A model generated the notes under the pieces. It worked only from the letters and a program-made list of their open reading frames with translations. It was not told where the DNA came from and made no database searches. A program made the position numbers and the translations under genes. This document shows positions 39,628 to 48,768 of a stretch of DNA of 64,000 bases, in pieces. Position 1 is the stretch's first letter. Every line of letters starts with the position of its first letter. Source of the DNA: Saccharomycopsis malanga (lineage: Eukaryota > Ascomycota > Saccharomycetes > Ascoideales > Saccharomycopsidaceae); the NCBI GenBank assembly GCA_004014935.1, contig CP025324.1, positions 1,736,001 to 1,800,000 on the forward strand. Direction: 5' to 3'.

Positions 39628-40689
39628 GCTCAAATTCTTTCCTCATTTCATTTCTAATCTTATTTCTTCCTCTCAATTTAAGTAATTTTATTCGACCTTG
39701 ATCTATTGATGGATCATATCCTGCATGCTTTTAAACATTTGAACCATTTAATTCTTCCAAATAACCAATTATTTCTAAAATTTAATGCTCATTCTTACAA
39801 CTTTCTGTTTTTTTTTTTTTTTTTTTTTTTACAATGGTTTGCCATTGATAGTTTCAATTCTTCCTGGCGTTCTTGCTTCAATTCAAACTTTGCCTTCATT
39901 TTCTAATACATTCTGTTAATTAGTATTATACACTATTTGATCTTCTTCAAGATTAAATGTAGAATGCTTCGTCATATAATAATCTACATTTTCCTATTAT
40001 AATAATATATCAAACTGAAGGTTTGTCACAAATACTAAAAATTGCTATTGCTAATTTTACATAGTCAAATACAAAACACACATTGAAATATGAAAGTTGA
40101 AACTCAGCACTCTTTCCAATAAGCACCTCCCAAAAATAGGTTAAATAAAGAATGATGAAAAAGTTGGTTTTTTCACCATATTCAAATCCCATCAACGCAT
40201 ACATTATCCAAACATGTACCAGAAGGATAACCAATGGTTTATGTTTCAAATGTAGTGCAATATTAAATTAACATACCTTCAGATAATAATGCTTGTATAT
40301 TAATGCTACCGCATGTATGTATGTGATGCCTCTTGCATACTGATATAAGCGCTTAGCTTCAAATTTCAAAAAAAAAAAATTACTGTTGTGTAAATTTTAT
40401 CTTTTTCATTATTTATTTAGGCGCCGAAACTGTAAAGATTTTGGCAGAAATACAACTAAACATTGTTTTACGCATGTTTCGATCAAATACCACCGAATAT
40501 ATTCAATCAAAACTATGAAGTATACTTATTATTTCATTTCCAGTGAAAAATCCCAACGATAACGCCCTTCGGTTACTATAATGGCGCTGCAATAAGGCTT
40601 AGCGCGCTAACAACTTTTCAACATTTTGAAGCGCAACAACCTCATTTTGATGGTTCCAGTCAATCATCTCTATGGAGTTTTAAATGACT
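39628..40689. other. Intergenic, AT-rich
   Basis: Holds a poly-T tract (about 39808-39830) and an A-run near 40370. No gene, A-repeat or B-repeat seen. Confidence 0.4.
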
Positions 40690-40691
40690 TT

Positions 40692-40874
40692 CTAGCTGCT
40701 GAAAAATCTATTGCTGGCCCACTGACTAGACAGACAATGTGATATATTGTTGATTTGATCAAAATTCAAAAGATATGTTATACAACCTGATTCATGCATA
40801 CATATGCACGGTACTGCATTCATCATGTGAAAATCATTATAGACATCAGTTACTAAAACCGGTAACCAACCCAT
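40692..40874 (-). CDS. Possible small protein, conserved in the duplicate
   Basis: 60-residue frame with ATG 40874 (start MGWLPVLVTDVYN). The duplicate carries a 65-residue frame at the matching place (57102-56905, MGLTPVLVTNIFN). Aligned codons show several silent third-base changes (CCG/CCA, TTA/CTA, ACT/ACC, TGT/TGC) with the residues kept (VLVT; CICM-ES; the later Cys), which suggests selection on protein. It points away from the large gene from the shared upstream region. No family recognised. The C-terminal halves do not align. Confidence 0.35.
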   Translation of the reverse strand: MGWLPVLVTDVYNDFHMMNAVPCICMHESGCITYLLNFDQINNISHCLSSQWASNRFFSS

Positions 40875-41227
40875 TCATCTGTTACAGCTGGAAAACTGTC
40901 AAACATGCACAGACAACAATAGGAAACCGTTATGTGCATTGTTTTTACTATTGAATAAAAAAAAAGGTCTAGACCGGAAATCTCACTATCATAATAAACT
41001 GCGAATTTGTGTCATGTACTGTGGGGGCCCTTGCAACCTAGGCTAGGCAGTGACTGCAGAGCAACTGCTATACTAAGCGTCTCTATTACAACCCTTATTA
41101 TCTTATGAGACATTTTGGAACCCTTACACCTCAACAGTATTGAAAAACGCTCCAGTAAAGCTATTGCACTACTACCGCTAATTCGATATTGATACCTGCA
41201 CTCATTACTTCAAGCTACTTTGAACCT

Positions 41228-43549
41228 ATGATTGCCACTGCCTTCATGAACCACGCCATCTTGGCGATTTCATACTCATTAACCACCATCATCACTGTGA
41301 TCACTTCACCTTCTTCTATGAGAGGTCGTTTCATGCCTAGAGATAGGCGTGCTCCAGTATTGTCAATCTCCAATGTGTCTTTGTCTACTGGTAACTGCTC
41401 TCCGTGGAAACTTGGTGAAATTATGGCATTTGTCAATGACTTGGCAGCTGCCATCTCTGCTGACGATTTGTTTGATGCCACTGCTGGTGAATTATGGATG
41501 TTGACTTATGGGGACGAGTGTTATGAAATGCTCCTCAAGTCATACGAAATGAATGATGAATTGTTCAAAGCTACCACAACAAACAACCCAATTGCTCCTG
41601 AGAATGCAATTGCAACTACCAATTCTTTTTCGAAGGCATTTTTCGAGAAACCTTTGGCTCTGGGAAATGGTTCTACACTTGCCCATACCATTTCAGCAAG
41701 CTCCCCAGAGCTGATCAATGGTTCTTTGCTTTTGATTCTCACTGCTACCGTTTGGTTGTGTTACGCATTCTGCTGTTTGCGTTTTAGAAAGCTTTTTGTT
41801 CGCCATTCTTATCAAGAGAAAAAGGAAGTTGTTATTGTTCCTTTCAACTCTGAAGATGACTCCATTTCACCATTTGTCACTTTGAAAGGCCATCCGAACT
41901 CATCCTCCTTTGAGGAAGAAGGATCTAATCAAGAGTCTCTTGAAATCTTTGATGATTTCTCCAAGGGATCATCTAACCAATCTTCTGACAAAGTCTTGGA
42001 GCAAGTCCCTAAGGAAGCTCCTGATAAACAAGACGATGATGACACCTTTGGCAGCATTGAAGTTGGACGAGGAATTGACTATCCTCCTATTACCACTCTT
42101 GGTAATAATAAGACTCTCTGCTCGGTCAACCCAAACATTCAAATTGATGAATCTCCTCTTCCAATCAATATTGATGATGATTCTCTGTCTTTTGACCTTT
42201 CAAACAGTTTGTTTGATGATGAAAATGTTCCGCCTGTGAACATCAGGTTGAAAGGTTTCTCTCAAGCTTTGCAAGTGCCTGACAGATACGAGAAACGTAC
42301 AATCAAGGCAAATTTCAAACCAACCAAATTGAAGCTTCCAAATGATGCTTGGTTGGCACGCCAAGTCAAACAAAGCTATAGAAATCGTTCTGAACTCATC
42401 AATGGTCGATTGTACCAAAGAAGCAAAAGGCCTGTCCTTATTGCACCTTGCAAAAAGTTGAGATTTGATCGTTACAACTACTACGACGATGCAAATGAAC
42501 AACCTGGTTGTTTCCCCAAAGCCGATCCAGCTATGGGAAAAAATGCTGGTTGTCTTCCAGTTACAATCAACAAGAAAAGAGTTGGCGAGTCAATCTTGAA
42601 AAGGACAAACTTCAGGACAGCTGATAATATCTTCAAAGAAGGACTCTTTGGTGATCCAGACAACCGTGTTGCAAAAACAAATGTCAACCAATACAAGAAA
42701 GTGTCTTGTGAAGCAATGCTCAACTTGAACAAGTTGCAGTTCAATAAGGCGAAAACTACAAGACCTTTGATGTGGGCCTGGCATCTGGCTGAAAATGCTG
42801 GATATGAAGCAAGAATTGAGACAAACAACAAAATCTTGTACCGCTCCAGACACATCAAGCTTGAAGTGGATGCTGGAGTTGTCAAAGAATGGTTCACTTG
42901 CTTGTTTGACAATAGCGAGGACCATCAAAAGTCACAGTTCATTCTTGGAAAACTGGTAAGCTTTCTTGAAGAAGGCCATTTCCATTGGGATGATTGCAAT
43001 CAGTTGAGAGTATTCTTCTACTACCTGATTGAAAGCCATTTTGATGGGTTTATCAATCTATTGTTGTCTGAAAACAAAGATACTTCCAATCTGGTTGCCC
43101 AGATCTTTGAAATCATCTGTACCTACAGAAAAAGATTACTGGTCCCTAATGACTTGTTCCGTCTTTGCTTTGGTGCCATTCTAATTGCTTCTTGTTGTCA
43201 TCAAAGACACATCACCAACATCTTCTTCATCATGAAGTCTTTGGAATTTGCCGATATGGAGCGATTCCTCAAGAAGTCTACAGTTGAACGGAGAGATGCC
43301 AAAATCTTGTTGCTCAATGCTATCAAGTGTTGGCTGCCTGAAAAAGCTGCGCCATTTGATGATGAGTTTAAACAAACTCTGCTTGGCTATTGCAAAGGCC
43401 TTGGCCTTTACGAGCTTAGAAGCATGGAAAAGGTTGTCCATAAAAAGGAAATGCAATTTTGCAATTATCCAATTTTGAAAGCCGCAAACCCACCGGCTAT
43501 TGGCAAGCATTTGCCAACAGATGCAAAATTGCAATGTCAGAGATATTGA
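41228..43549 (+). CDS. Unknown paralogue 1 (with TM-containing N-terminal region)
   Basis: 773 residues from ATG 41228, the position equal to the ATG of paralogue 2; the longer frame would start at a TTG. N-terminal about 210 residues are unique to this copy and include one hydrophobic segment at about 165-185 (SLLLILTATVWLCYAFCCL) followed by a basic RFRKLFVRH. Then an acidic linker (GSIEVGRG... DESPLPINIDDD). The C-terminal half is an all-helical region with the strongest conservation: LSENKDTSNLVAQIFEIICT, IMKSLEFAD and LLLNAIKCWL recur almost unchanged in paralogue 2. Shared Cys/Trp/His are scattered and show no catalytic pattern. I know no relative. Promoter and 3' flank are conserved with the second copy. 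Confidence 0.75.
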   Translation: MIATAFMNHAILAISYSLTTIITVITSPSSMRGRFMPRDRRAPVLSISNVSLSTGNCSPWKLGEIMAFVNDLAAAISADDLFDATAGELWMLTYGDECYEMLLKSYEMNDELFKATTTNNPIAPENAIATTNSFSKAFFEKPLALGNGSTLAHTISASSPELINGSLLLILTATVWLCYAFCCLRFRKLFVRHSYQEKKEVVIVPFNSEDDSISPFVTLKGHPNSSSFEEEGSNQESLEIFDDFSKGSSNQSSDKVLEQVPKEAPDKQDDDDTFGSIEVGRGIDYPPITTLGNNKTLCSVNPNIQIDESPLPINIDDDSLSFDLSNSLFDDENVPPVNIRLKGFSQALQVPDRYEKRTIKANFKPTKLKLPNDAWLARQVKQSYRNRSELINGRLYQRSKRPVLIAPCKKLRFDRYNYYDDANEQPGCFPKADPAMGKNAGCLPVTINKKRVGESILKRTNFRTADNIFKEGLFGDPDNRVAKTNVNQYKKVSCEAMLNLNKLQFNKAKTTRPLMWAWHLAENAGYEARIETNNKILYRSRHIKLEVDAGVVKEWFTCLFDNSEDHQKSQFILGKLVSFLEEGHFHWDDCNQLRVFFYYLIESHFDGFINLLLSENKDTSNLVAQIFEIICTYRKRLLVPNDLFRLCFGAILIASCCHQRHITNIFFIMKSLEFADMERFLKKSTVERRDAKILLLNAIKCWLPEKAAPFDDEFKQTLLGYCKGLGLYELRSMEKVVHKKEMQFCNYPILKAANPPAIGKHLPTDAKLQCQRY

Positions 43550-43559
43550 AAACCTTGGA

Positions 43560-44420
43560 AATTGTTGAATGGCTGATTTGGTCTGATCCAGTGAACATGA
43601 TAGAGACCTGTCCAACTTAAAATGAGTGGAAAATCTTGATTGTAAAGATTTTTGTGAGTTATTTGAAACTTTACTAATATTTTTGGTTCTCTTTTGAAAT
43701 ATAGCATGCTTCGGCTTAATTGGTATTAACAGATTAGGGAAACGAGAATCAACACCCCCGTTCATCTCTTTTATTGCATTGTTCTTCGACTTTCTTCTCG
43801 TCTGCTTTTTTTCGCAGATACGGAGGAATTACTGGAAGCATTGGCTTTTGAAACTTGACAATTGAAAGTTAAAAGTTGTGAAGAGATATTCTAATGATAG
43901 GAAAAGTTGGGTCCAGTGACTAATTGGTCTACGCTGCATTAATGGCTTGCCTCTCATGACGCTAACCCACCAAAACTTTTCTTTATTTGCAGAATATCCT
44001 TTTCATGACTATCAAATTGTCTGGTTTTCATTAGCTTGGATAATAGTGCCAAAGGTGGTTTCTCATTTCTATTCTACCTTTTTGTTTTTGTTGTTGTTTT
44101 TTCCTTTTCTTCTTCTTCTTTTTGTTTGTTTGTTTCTTTCTCTCCTTGATTCTCAATTCTCTTTGAAGTTGATACCTGTGTTTGCTCATTAGATGCCTTG
44201 AATGTTTTTAAAACTAAAATACTCCAAATATCACCACATCAATGACTACTCATTGACAGCGATCATCTTCCCATCACCAACAGTCCTAAACATTCCCAAG
44301 TACTCAAACAACACTGACCACCTTCTTCTTCTGCTTCTGCTGCTGCTTTTGCTATTTTTTTATTTGCTGAATTTTCAAAAAACCTTTATAAAAACCCCAA
44401 AAAAACTTTAAAATTATAAA
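43560..44420 (+). other. Conserved 3' flank of paralogue 1
   Basis: No protein frame, yet long blocks match 59150-60090, for example a 58-bp stretch ending AAAGTTAAAAGTTGTGAA with one difference, and ATCATCTTCCCATCACCAAC. Could be a long 3' UTR, a non-coding RNA or simply recent duplication. Ends in T-rich and A-rich tracts. Confidence 0.55.
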
Positions 44421-45112
44421 AACCCTTGAAAAAATTTTTATATACTTTTTTTTTAATTTGATTTGCTTCTGTTTCCTTAAACATTTGTAGACATTCTTTG
44501 CGGTATTATTGGCAAGTTTGATTGAGCTGAGGTGAAACTGGGGATTTTCATAGATTATAGTATATTATTTAGATGTTCAAAGAACGCAGGATTCTCCCAC
44601 TTTTACTGTATATCAAGTCACTAAAAGAAGAGCCAAAGCTCTGCCAAAGGTATCATAAGACATATTTGTTCGAAATCTTCGATGTAAGAAACTGATATAT
44701 TTTGCTTAATTTGTCGATTTAGTGAATTAGGATAAAAACAGTTTAAAATATCTACCTTATCGTTTTATCATTCCCTTTTTTTTTAATTTGTCAAATAACT
44801 AGGCATGGTAGCATAAATAAAATGCTTCAACTTTTTCTATTTTATGACTATTTTACAGTGTCTACCACATTCAATACTTGAATAAGATGTGGAGAAAAAC
44901 GGTCTTTAGATAAGGGCTGAAAAATACGTTCAAAATGACTCTTTCTAATGATCGACAACGCAATCTTCAAGCCAATACTGGGGGGTTACCTGTTTTGTTC
45001 TCAGTTGAGAAAACATTTTGAATTGAGTGCTGATTGCTAGTAATCAATTGGTATTGTCAGCATAAAACTAATACACACTGGCCTCAATAGTCAAGAACCA
45101 GGATCACCGCCA
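44421..45112. promoter_or_regulatory. ARG2 upstream region
   Basis: About 690 bp with no gene; contains the Gcn4-type site listed separately and AT-rich tracts. Confidence 0.4.
44935..44943 (+). promoter_or_regulatory. Gcn4-type site upstream of ARG2
   Basis: ATGACTCTT, the same core as the Gcn4 site of S. cerevisiae HIS3, 170 bp upstream of the ARG2 ATG. Suits general amino-acid control of arginine synthesis. Confidence 0.6.
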
Positions 45113-47128
45113 ATGTTCGGCCCATTGAGCAAACTACATTTGATAAATAATGTACAAAAGAAACAGCTTATATTGACTATATTAAATTCGACTGCTACCA
45201 AGCGAGAGACAAAGAATTATTTTATCAAGTATCAGCCGCGCAGTGATGAGGGACTACTAGATTTGAAGCGGAGTCCTCTCTCTCAGGATGGATATGATGG
45301 AAAGAGAAATGGCGGAGTACCGTACAAGATGATGAACGACATAACTACTGGTATAGAAGAAGAGGAAATAGGCGGAACCGGCTCAATTGCAGAAGTCACA
45401 CAGCCCATACTCCGGATTTCAATAATCAAAATAAGAAATTTGCTCAAAATCCCCAGAGATACACTAAAAAGCATTGGGGTAACTGTTCTAAAATTGATGA
45501 AGCTAGGCGTCAGTCCAGTGGTGATTATTGATAATCATGACTTGGGCCATATATTGAAAAACAGTAGTTATCAGCGTAATGATGCAAAGCATGGCATTTC
45601 TTACGACAATGCACATAGTCTTACGTTCCAACAGGTTGAAGAGAACTTGGATGAGCAGTATTATTTGTTACTGGACATTATTGAAAACTCGGTTCGTAAC
45701 TTGTATTTGGAAAATGAGCATGTTGACGGGGATTTCCCTAATCTCTTGCCAAACAAGAGCATCAGTGCAATTCCGATGAAATCAATGTTTGAGATCGATA
45801 GTAAGAATGGTGTGCATCTTTCTTTTCCCCAGCTGATTGTAGATCATCTACATCAAGGCGATGTCCCCATAATATATCCTATAGGATACCTGGCCAAAGA
45901 ATGCAAGAATAGGATAATACCCAGCAATTTGTTGGTTGAGAATGTGGCGTTGAATTTGTATCACCATTATAAAAACTCAATCAAAGGCGGGCTATTTGAA
46001 GATAATATGAACAACCTTTTATCCATCGAGAAGGTCATTTTCATTGATCCTCAAGGGGGAATCCCTTCTTTGGAAAGAATGACATCTTCCCATGTCTTGG
46101 TAAATCTAAGACAGGAATTCTATACCATTTCTAGAGAGTTGGAAAAGGGATTTCTTAAACCTTTGGAGAAAAGAATCCACTTACAAAACCTAGAATGTTT
46201 GAATAACATTTTGCAGCAATTGCCTGATTCAGCTGCTGCAATAATTACAACTCCACAGCTGGCTGCAATTGATGATTTACCTTTACTTGCTTCTGCAACC
46301 ACAGCCTCTAAAAAGGAAGCCGTGAAACCGGTAAAGATTTCAGACACATACAAGAAAGGCTACAGTTATTCTAAAACATTTCAAACATCCACTAATCAAA
46401 CAGCTGATAATGCTGATGATTTAGTACACAACTCTGTAATTAACCAACAAGGAGAAGCCGTCAATAGTTTCCGTGTCAAAAACCCGATCATATACAATAT
46501 TCTTACGGACCGTCCTTTGATATCTCCCTCTTTGCCTGTGTATCTCAGAAAAACCCCGCTTTTATCCACCACAATCCTCAGAAAGGGCATCGATGTCCAA
46601 CATTTCCAGTCATTTTCTACTGAGGAAGGCTTGGATCTTATAGAAATGGATAAGCAAGGCACCATCAGTTTGAAAAAGCTAAAAGGTCTTATCGATGACT
46701 CGTTCAAAAAACCATTGGATCTCCAACACTACTTAGAAAGAGTAAACAAAAAAGTAGCTGGTCTTATTATAGCAGGCGATTACGAAGGTGGGGCCATCAT
46801 CACTTGGGAATCGCTTCACACTAACAAGACAAAAATTCCATATTTGGACAAGTTTGCTGTGAAAAGGTCCGTCCAAGGAACCTTTAGCGTTGCAGACATT
46901 GTCTTCAAAGTTATGGTCAACAGTTTATTCCCAAACGAACTCATCTGGAGATCCCGGCAAAACAATCCCGTGAACAAATGGTACCATGAGCGGTCAAATG
47001 GTAGTATGGTGGTCTCTGGAACCCAATGGCGTTGCTTCTGGGTCGGAAACCGTACCAGAGAAGATGAAAATCTCAGTGGTTACTTTGACATTTGTAAAAA
47101 GATAGAGCCGTCCTGGGAAAAATGCTGA
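45113..47128 (+). CDS. ARG2: N-acetylglutamate synthase Arg2
   Basis: Mitochondrial amino-acid N-acetyltransferase that makes N-acetylglutamate from glutamate and acetyl-CoA, the first step of arginine synthesis. 671 residues. N-terminal amino-acid-kinase-like domain (LRISIIKIRNLLKIP, VSPVVIIDN, FIDPQGGIPSLER) and a C-terminal acetyltransferase domain (LIIAGDYEGGAIITWES, YLDKFAVKRSVQG, VADIVFKVMVNSLFPNELIWRSR, NPVNKWYHERSNG). N-terminus is basic (LSKLHLINNVQKKQL) and suits mitochondrial import. Starts at ATG 45113. Length is slightly above the S. cerevisiae protein. Feedback inhibition by arginine and dependence on Arg5,6 are known in yeast, not visible here. Confidence 0.95.
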   Translation: MFGPLSKLHLINNVQKKQLILTILNSTATKRETKNYFIKYQPRSDEGLLDLKRSPLSQDGYDGKRNGGVPYKMMNDITTGIEEEEIGGTGSIAEVTQPILRISIIKIRNLLKIPRDTLKSIGVTVLKLMKLGVSPVVIIDNHDLGHILKNSSYQRNDAKHGISYDNAHSLTFQQVEENLDEQYYLLLDIIENSVRNLYLENEHVDGDFPNLLPNKSISAIPMKSMFEIDSKNGVHLSFPQLIVDHLHQGDVPIIYPIGYLAKECKNRIIPSNLLVENVALNLYHHYKNSIKGGLFEDNMNNLLSIEKVIFIDPQGGIPSLERMTSSHVLVNLRQEFYTISRELEKGFLKPLEKRIHLQNLECLNNILQQLPDSAAAIITTPQLAAIDDLPLLASATTASKKEAVKPVKISDTYKKGYSYSKTFQTSTNQTADNADDLVHNSVINQQGEAVNSFRVKNPIIYNILTDRPLISPSLPVYLRKTPLLSTTILRKGIDVQHFQSFSTEEGLDLIEMDKQGTISLKKLKGLIDDSFKKPLDLQHYLERVNKKVAGLIIAGDYEGGAIITWESLHTNKTKIPYLDKFAVKRSVQGTFSVADIVFKVMVNSLFPNELIWRSRQNNPVNKWYHERSNGSMVVSGTQWRCFWVGNRTREDENLSGYFDICKKIEPSWEKC

Positions 47129-48002
47129 AAGATTGACGCTTTTTTTGTTTATACACAATTATAGCATATTAGTAGAATTCCAATTCCAAAACAAGTATCA
47201 ACTTTTTATGGTAGCCTTTTAGTAGAAAATGAGGTATAACGCTCATTATCAGTACTGATATGAACGAATACTATATAAAGTTTGGATAACGCAAAAGATT
47301 AGAGTATAGGGAAAATCGTTGACTTTATCAATTATTAATGTTCCCAATATATATTTAATGGCATACGTAGAAAACTTGACATTGATATAAAGAGATTCGC
47401 TGCTTTTTTATAGCCTTGTTTGATAATATCTGTATTCATCAGAAAATCAAAATCTCTAGAAAATAATCCTTTTTTTCACTACAAATTTGTCTTATGCAAA
47501 AAATATAATACTTGCATACTTATCAATGAGTAACAGTTTGAACATTTGAGGAAATGAAGAATAAGCCGGTTTTTAAACAGTTGCATTTACCTGTGTTTCT
47601 ACGTCCAAATGTAATTTATTTAAAGCCACTTAGCACACAATATAAAAAGGAAGATAAACTCCTGTGTGCGTTCAATCCTATGATATGGCTGATGAAGCAA
47701 ATCTCACCCATGATTCCTTTTCTTAATATGCAACCATTTTTTTATTATGGATACTTGTTATTTATTTTACATTGTCCATGAAAAATATCTACAAATTGTG
47801 GAAATGGTATAAAAGAATGAAAAATACATCAAATAAAGAAATTAGAGCAAGGTGTTTATCACAATATATTAGACAATCTAATTATTCCAGTAAATTTTGG
47901 AATAACACAGTTATTGCAGATAACGAGAGCCATTTAATAGGCTCACTGTACAGTGACATTTTCACACTGATAAATGATGTATAATGTTAGACGAGAATGC
48001 GG
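47129..48002. other. Intergenic with two short overlapping frames
   Basis: Frames at 47554-47781 and 47772-47984 overlap and are AT-rich; residues are Lys/Ile/Asn/Phe-rich as expected by chance. No gene called. Confidence 0.4.
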
Positions 48003-48190
48003 ACTATGGAATAATAATAATAAAAATCATATAATACGAGCCCAATACATATCAGTTTGGTATATACACGCTATGTCTAAAAGGACTTGATAAAACCTAG
48101 TGGGGAAAACCCAATCATGTCCTGTTGATCATAATCTTCTCACCCTCGATCCTGCCAGGCCTTTTCAAGAAAATTAGCGGTTAAAGTAAC
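48003..48190 (-). mobile_element. A-repeat, 3' part
   Basis: Antisense: AATAATAATAATAAAAATC tail, ACGAGCCCAATACATATCAG, GGTATATACACGCTATGTC, AAAGGACTTG, CCTAGTGGGGAAAACCCAA, TTCTCACCC, CCTGCCAGGCC. The head and most of the body are missing. Confidence 0.7.
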
Positions 48191-48459
48191 CTGCCCAGGG
48201 GCTCGACCAAGTATACAATTGGCGTCAAAGCCTATTTTAAGACGGTTCTAGAGTCCGTACATATATATTACGTGTCCGCAGTAAAACACGCTTCTACAAG
48301 TGTCTCTGCTTAAACTTACAAAACAAGTAGCAATTTGCAAGAATAACTCTGCAGTTTTGCAACGCTTTACAAAGAATGCTCTAACAATAACAATAACAAC
48401 CCCTGTAAACGCCAACCAACAGCCCACCCCAACTATCATCGCCCTCAGCAAACCTTCCT

Positions 48460-48528
48460 TGTTTACATAGCACGTGCCTCACGTGCTTTTTGTTTATTTA
48501 TGATAAAGGGTTGAATTTCAGGTAAACA
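48460..48528. promoter_or_regulatory. Forkhead-like sites and two E-boxes
   Basis: GTAAACA-type cores at 48460-48466 (minus), 48491-48497 (TGTTTAT, minus) and 48522-48528 (plus), with CACGTG at 48471-48476 and 48480-48485. They lie 240-310 bp upstream of the KEN-box protein start and would fit G2/M forkhead control plus a bHLH factor (Cbf1 type). Confidence 0.5.
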
Positions 48529-48768
48529 AGATATCAGGTATGAAAAAAAAAATAAACATTAGAGAAATCAACAAAGAATATATAGTAAGGCCATAGAGGC
48601 ATTGCCTGAGATATTTTGACGAGCTACTAAGCGGAGAAGAAAGTTTGCTATATTGAAGTGAAAAGTAGCTATTTTGGAGAAATATAAGCGATATTAGAAA
48701 GTAAGCTGAGTGCTAGATAATCCTATATAGCTAGTTAGACATATATTGAAGAAACTGTGGGAAGGATA

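Larger units (their letters stand above)
40690..44420 (+). repeat. Duplicated block, copy 1
   Basis: Gene plus both flanks are repeated at 56905-60090 in the same orientation. The 100 bp before the ATG match at about 95% (five differences seen between 41126-41230 and 57358-57465). Downstream, GCATTGGCTTTTGAAACTTG and CTAATTGGTCTACGCTGCAT are shared exactly. The coding parts are far less alike than these flanks. Boundaries are by eye. Confidence 0.85.

Noticed and set aside
47554-47984. Two overlapping short frames after ARG2
   Set aside because: AT-rich composition, no recognised relative and no clear start context or splice sites; probably chance.
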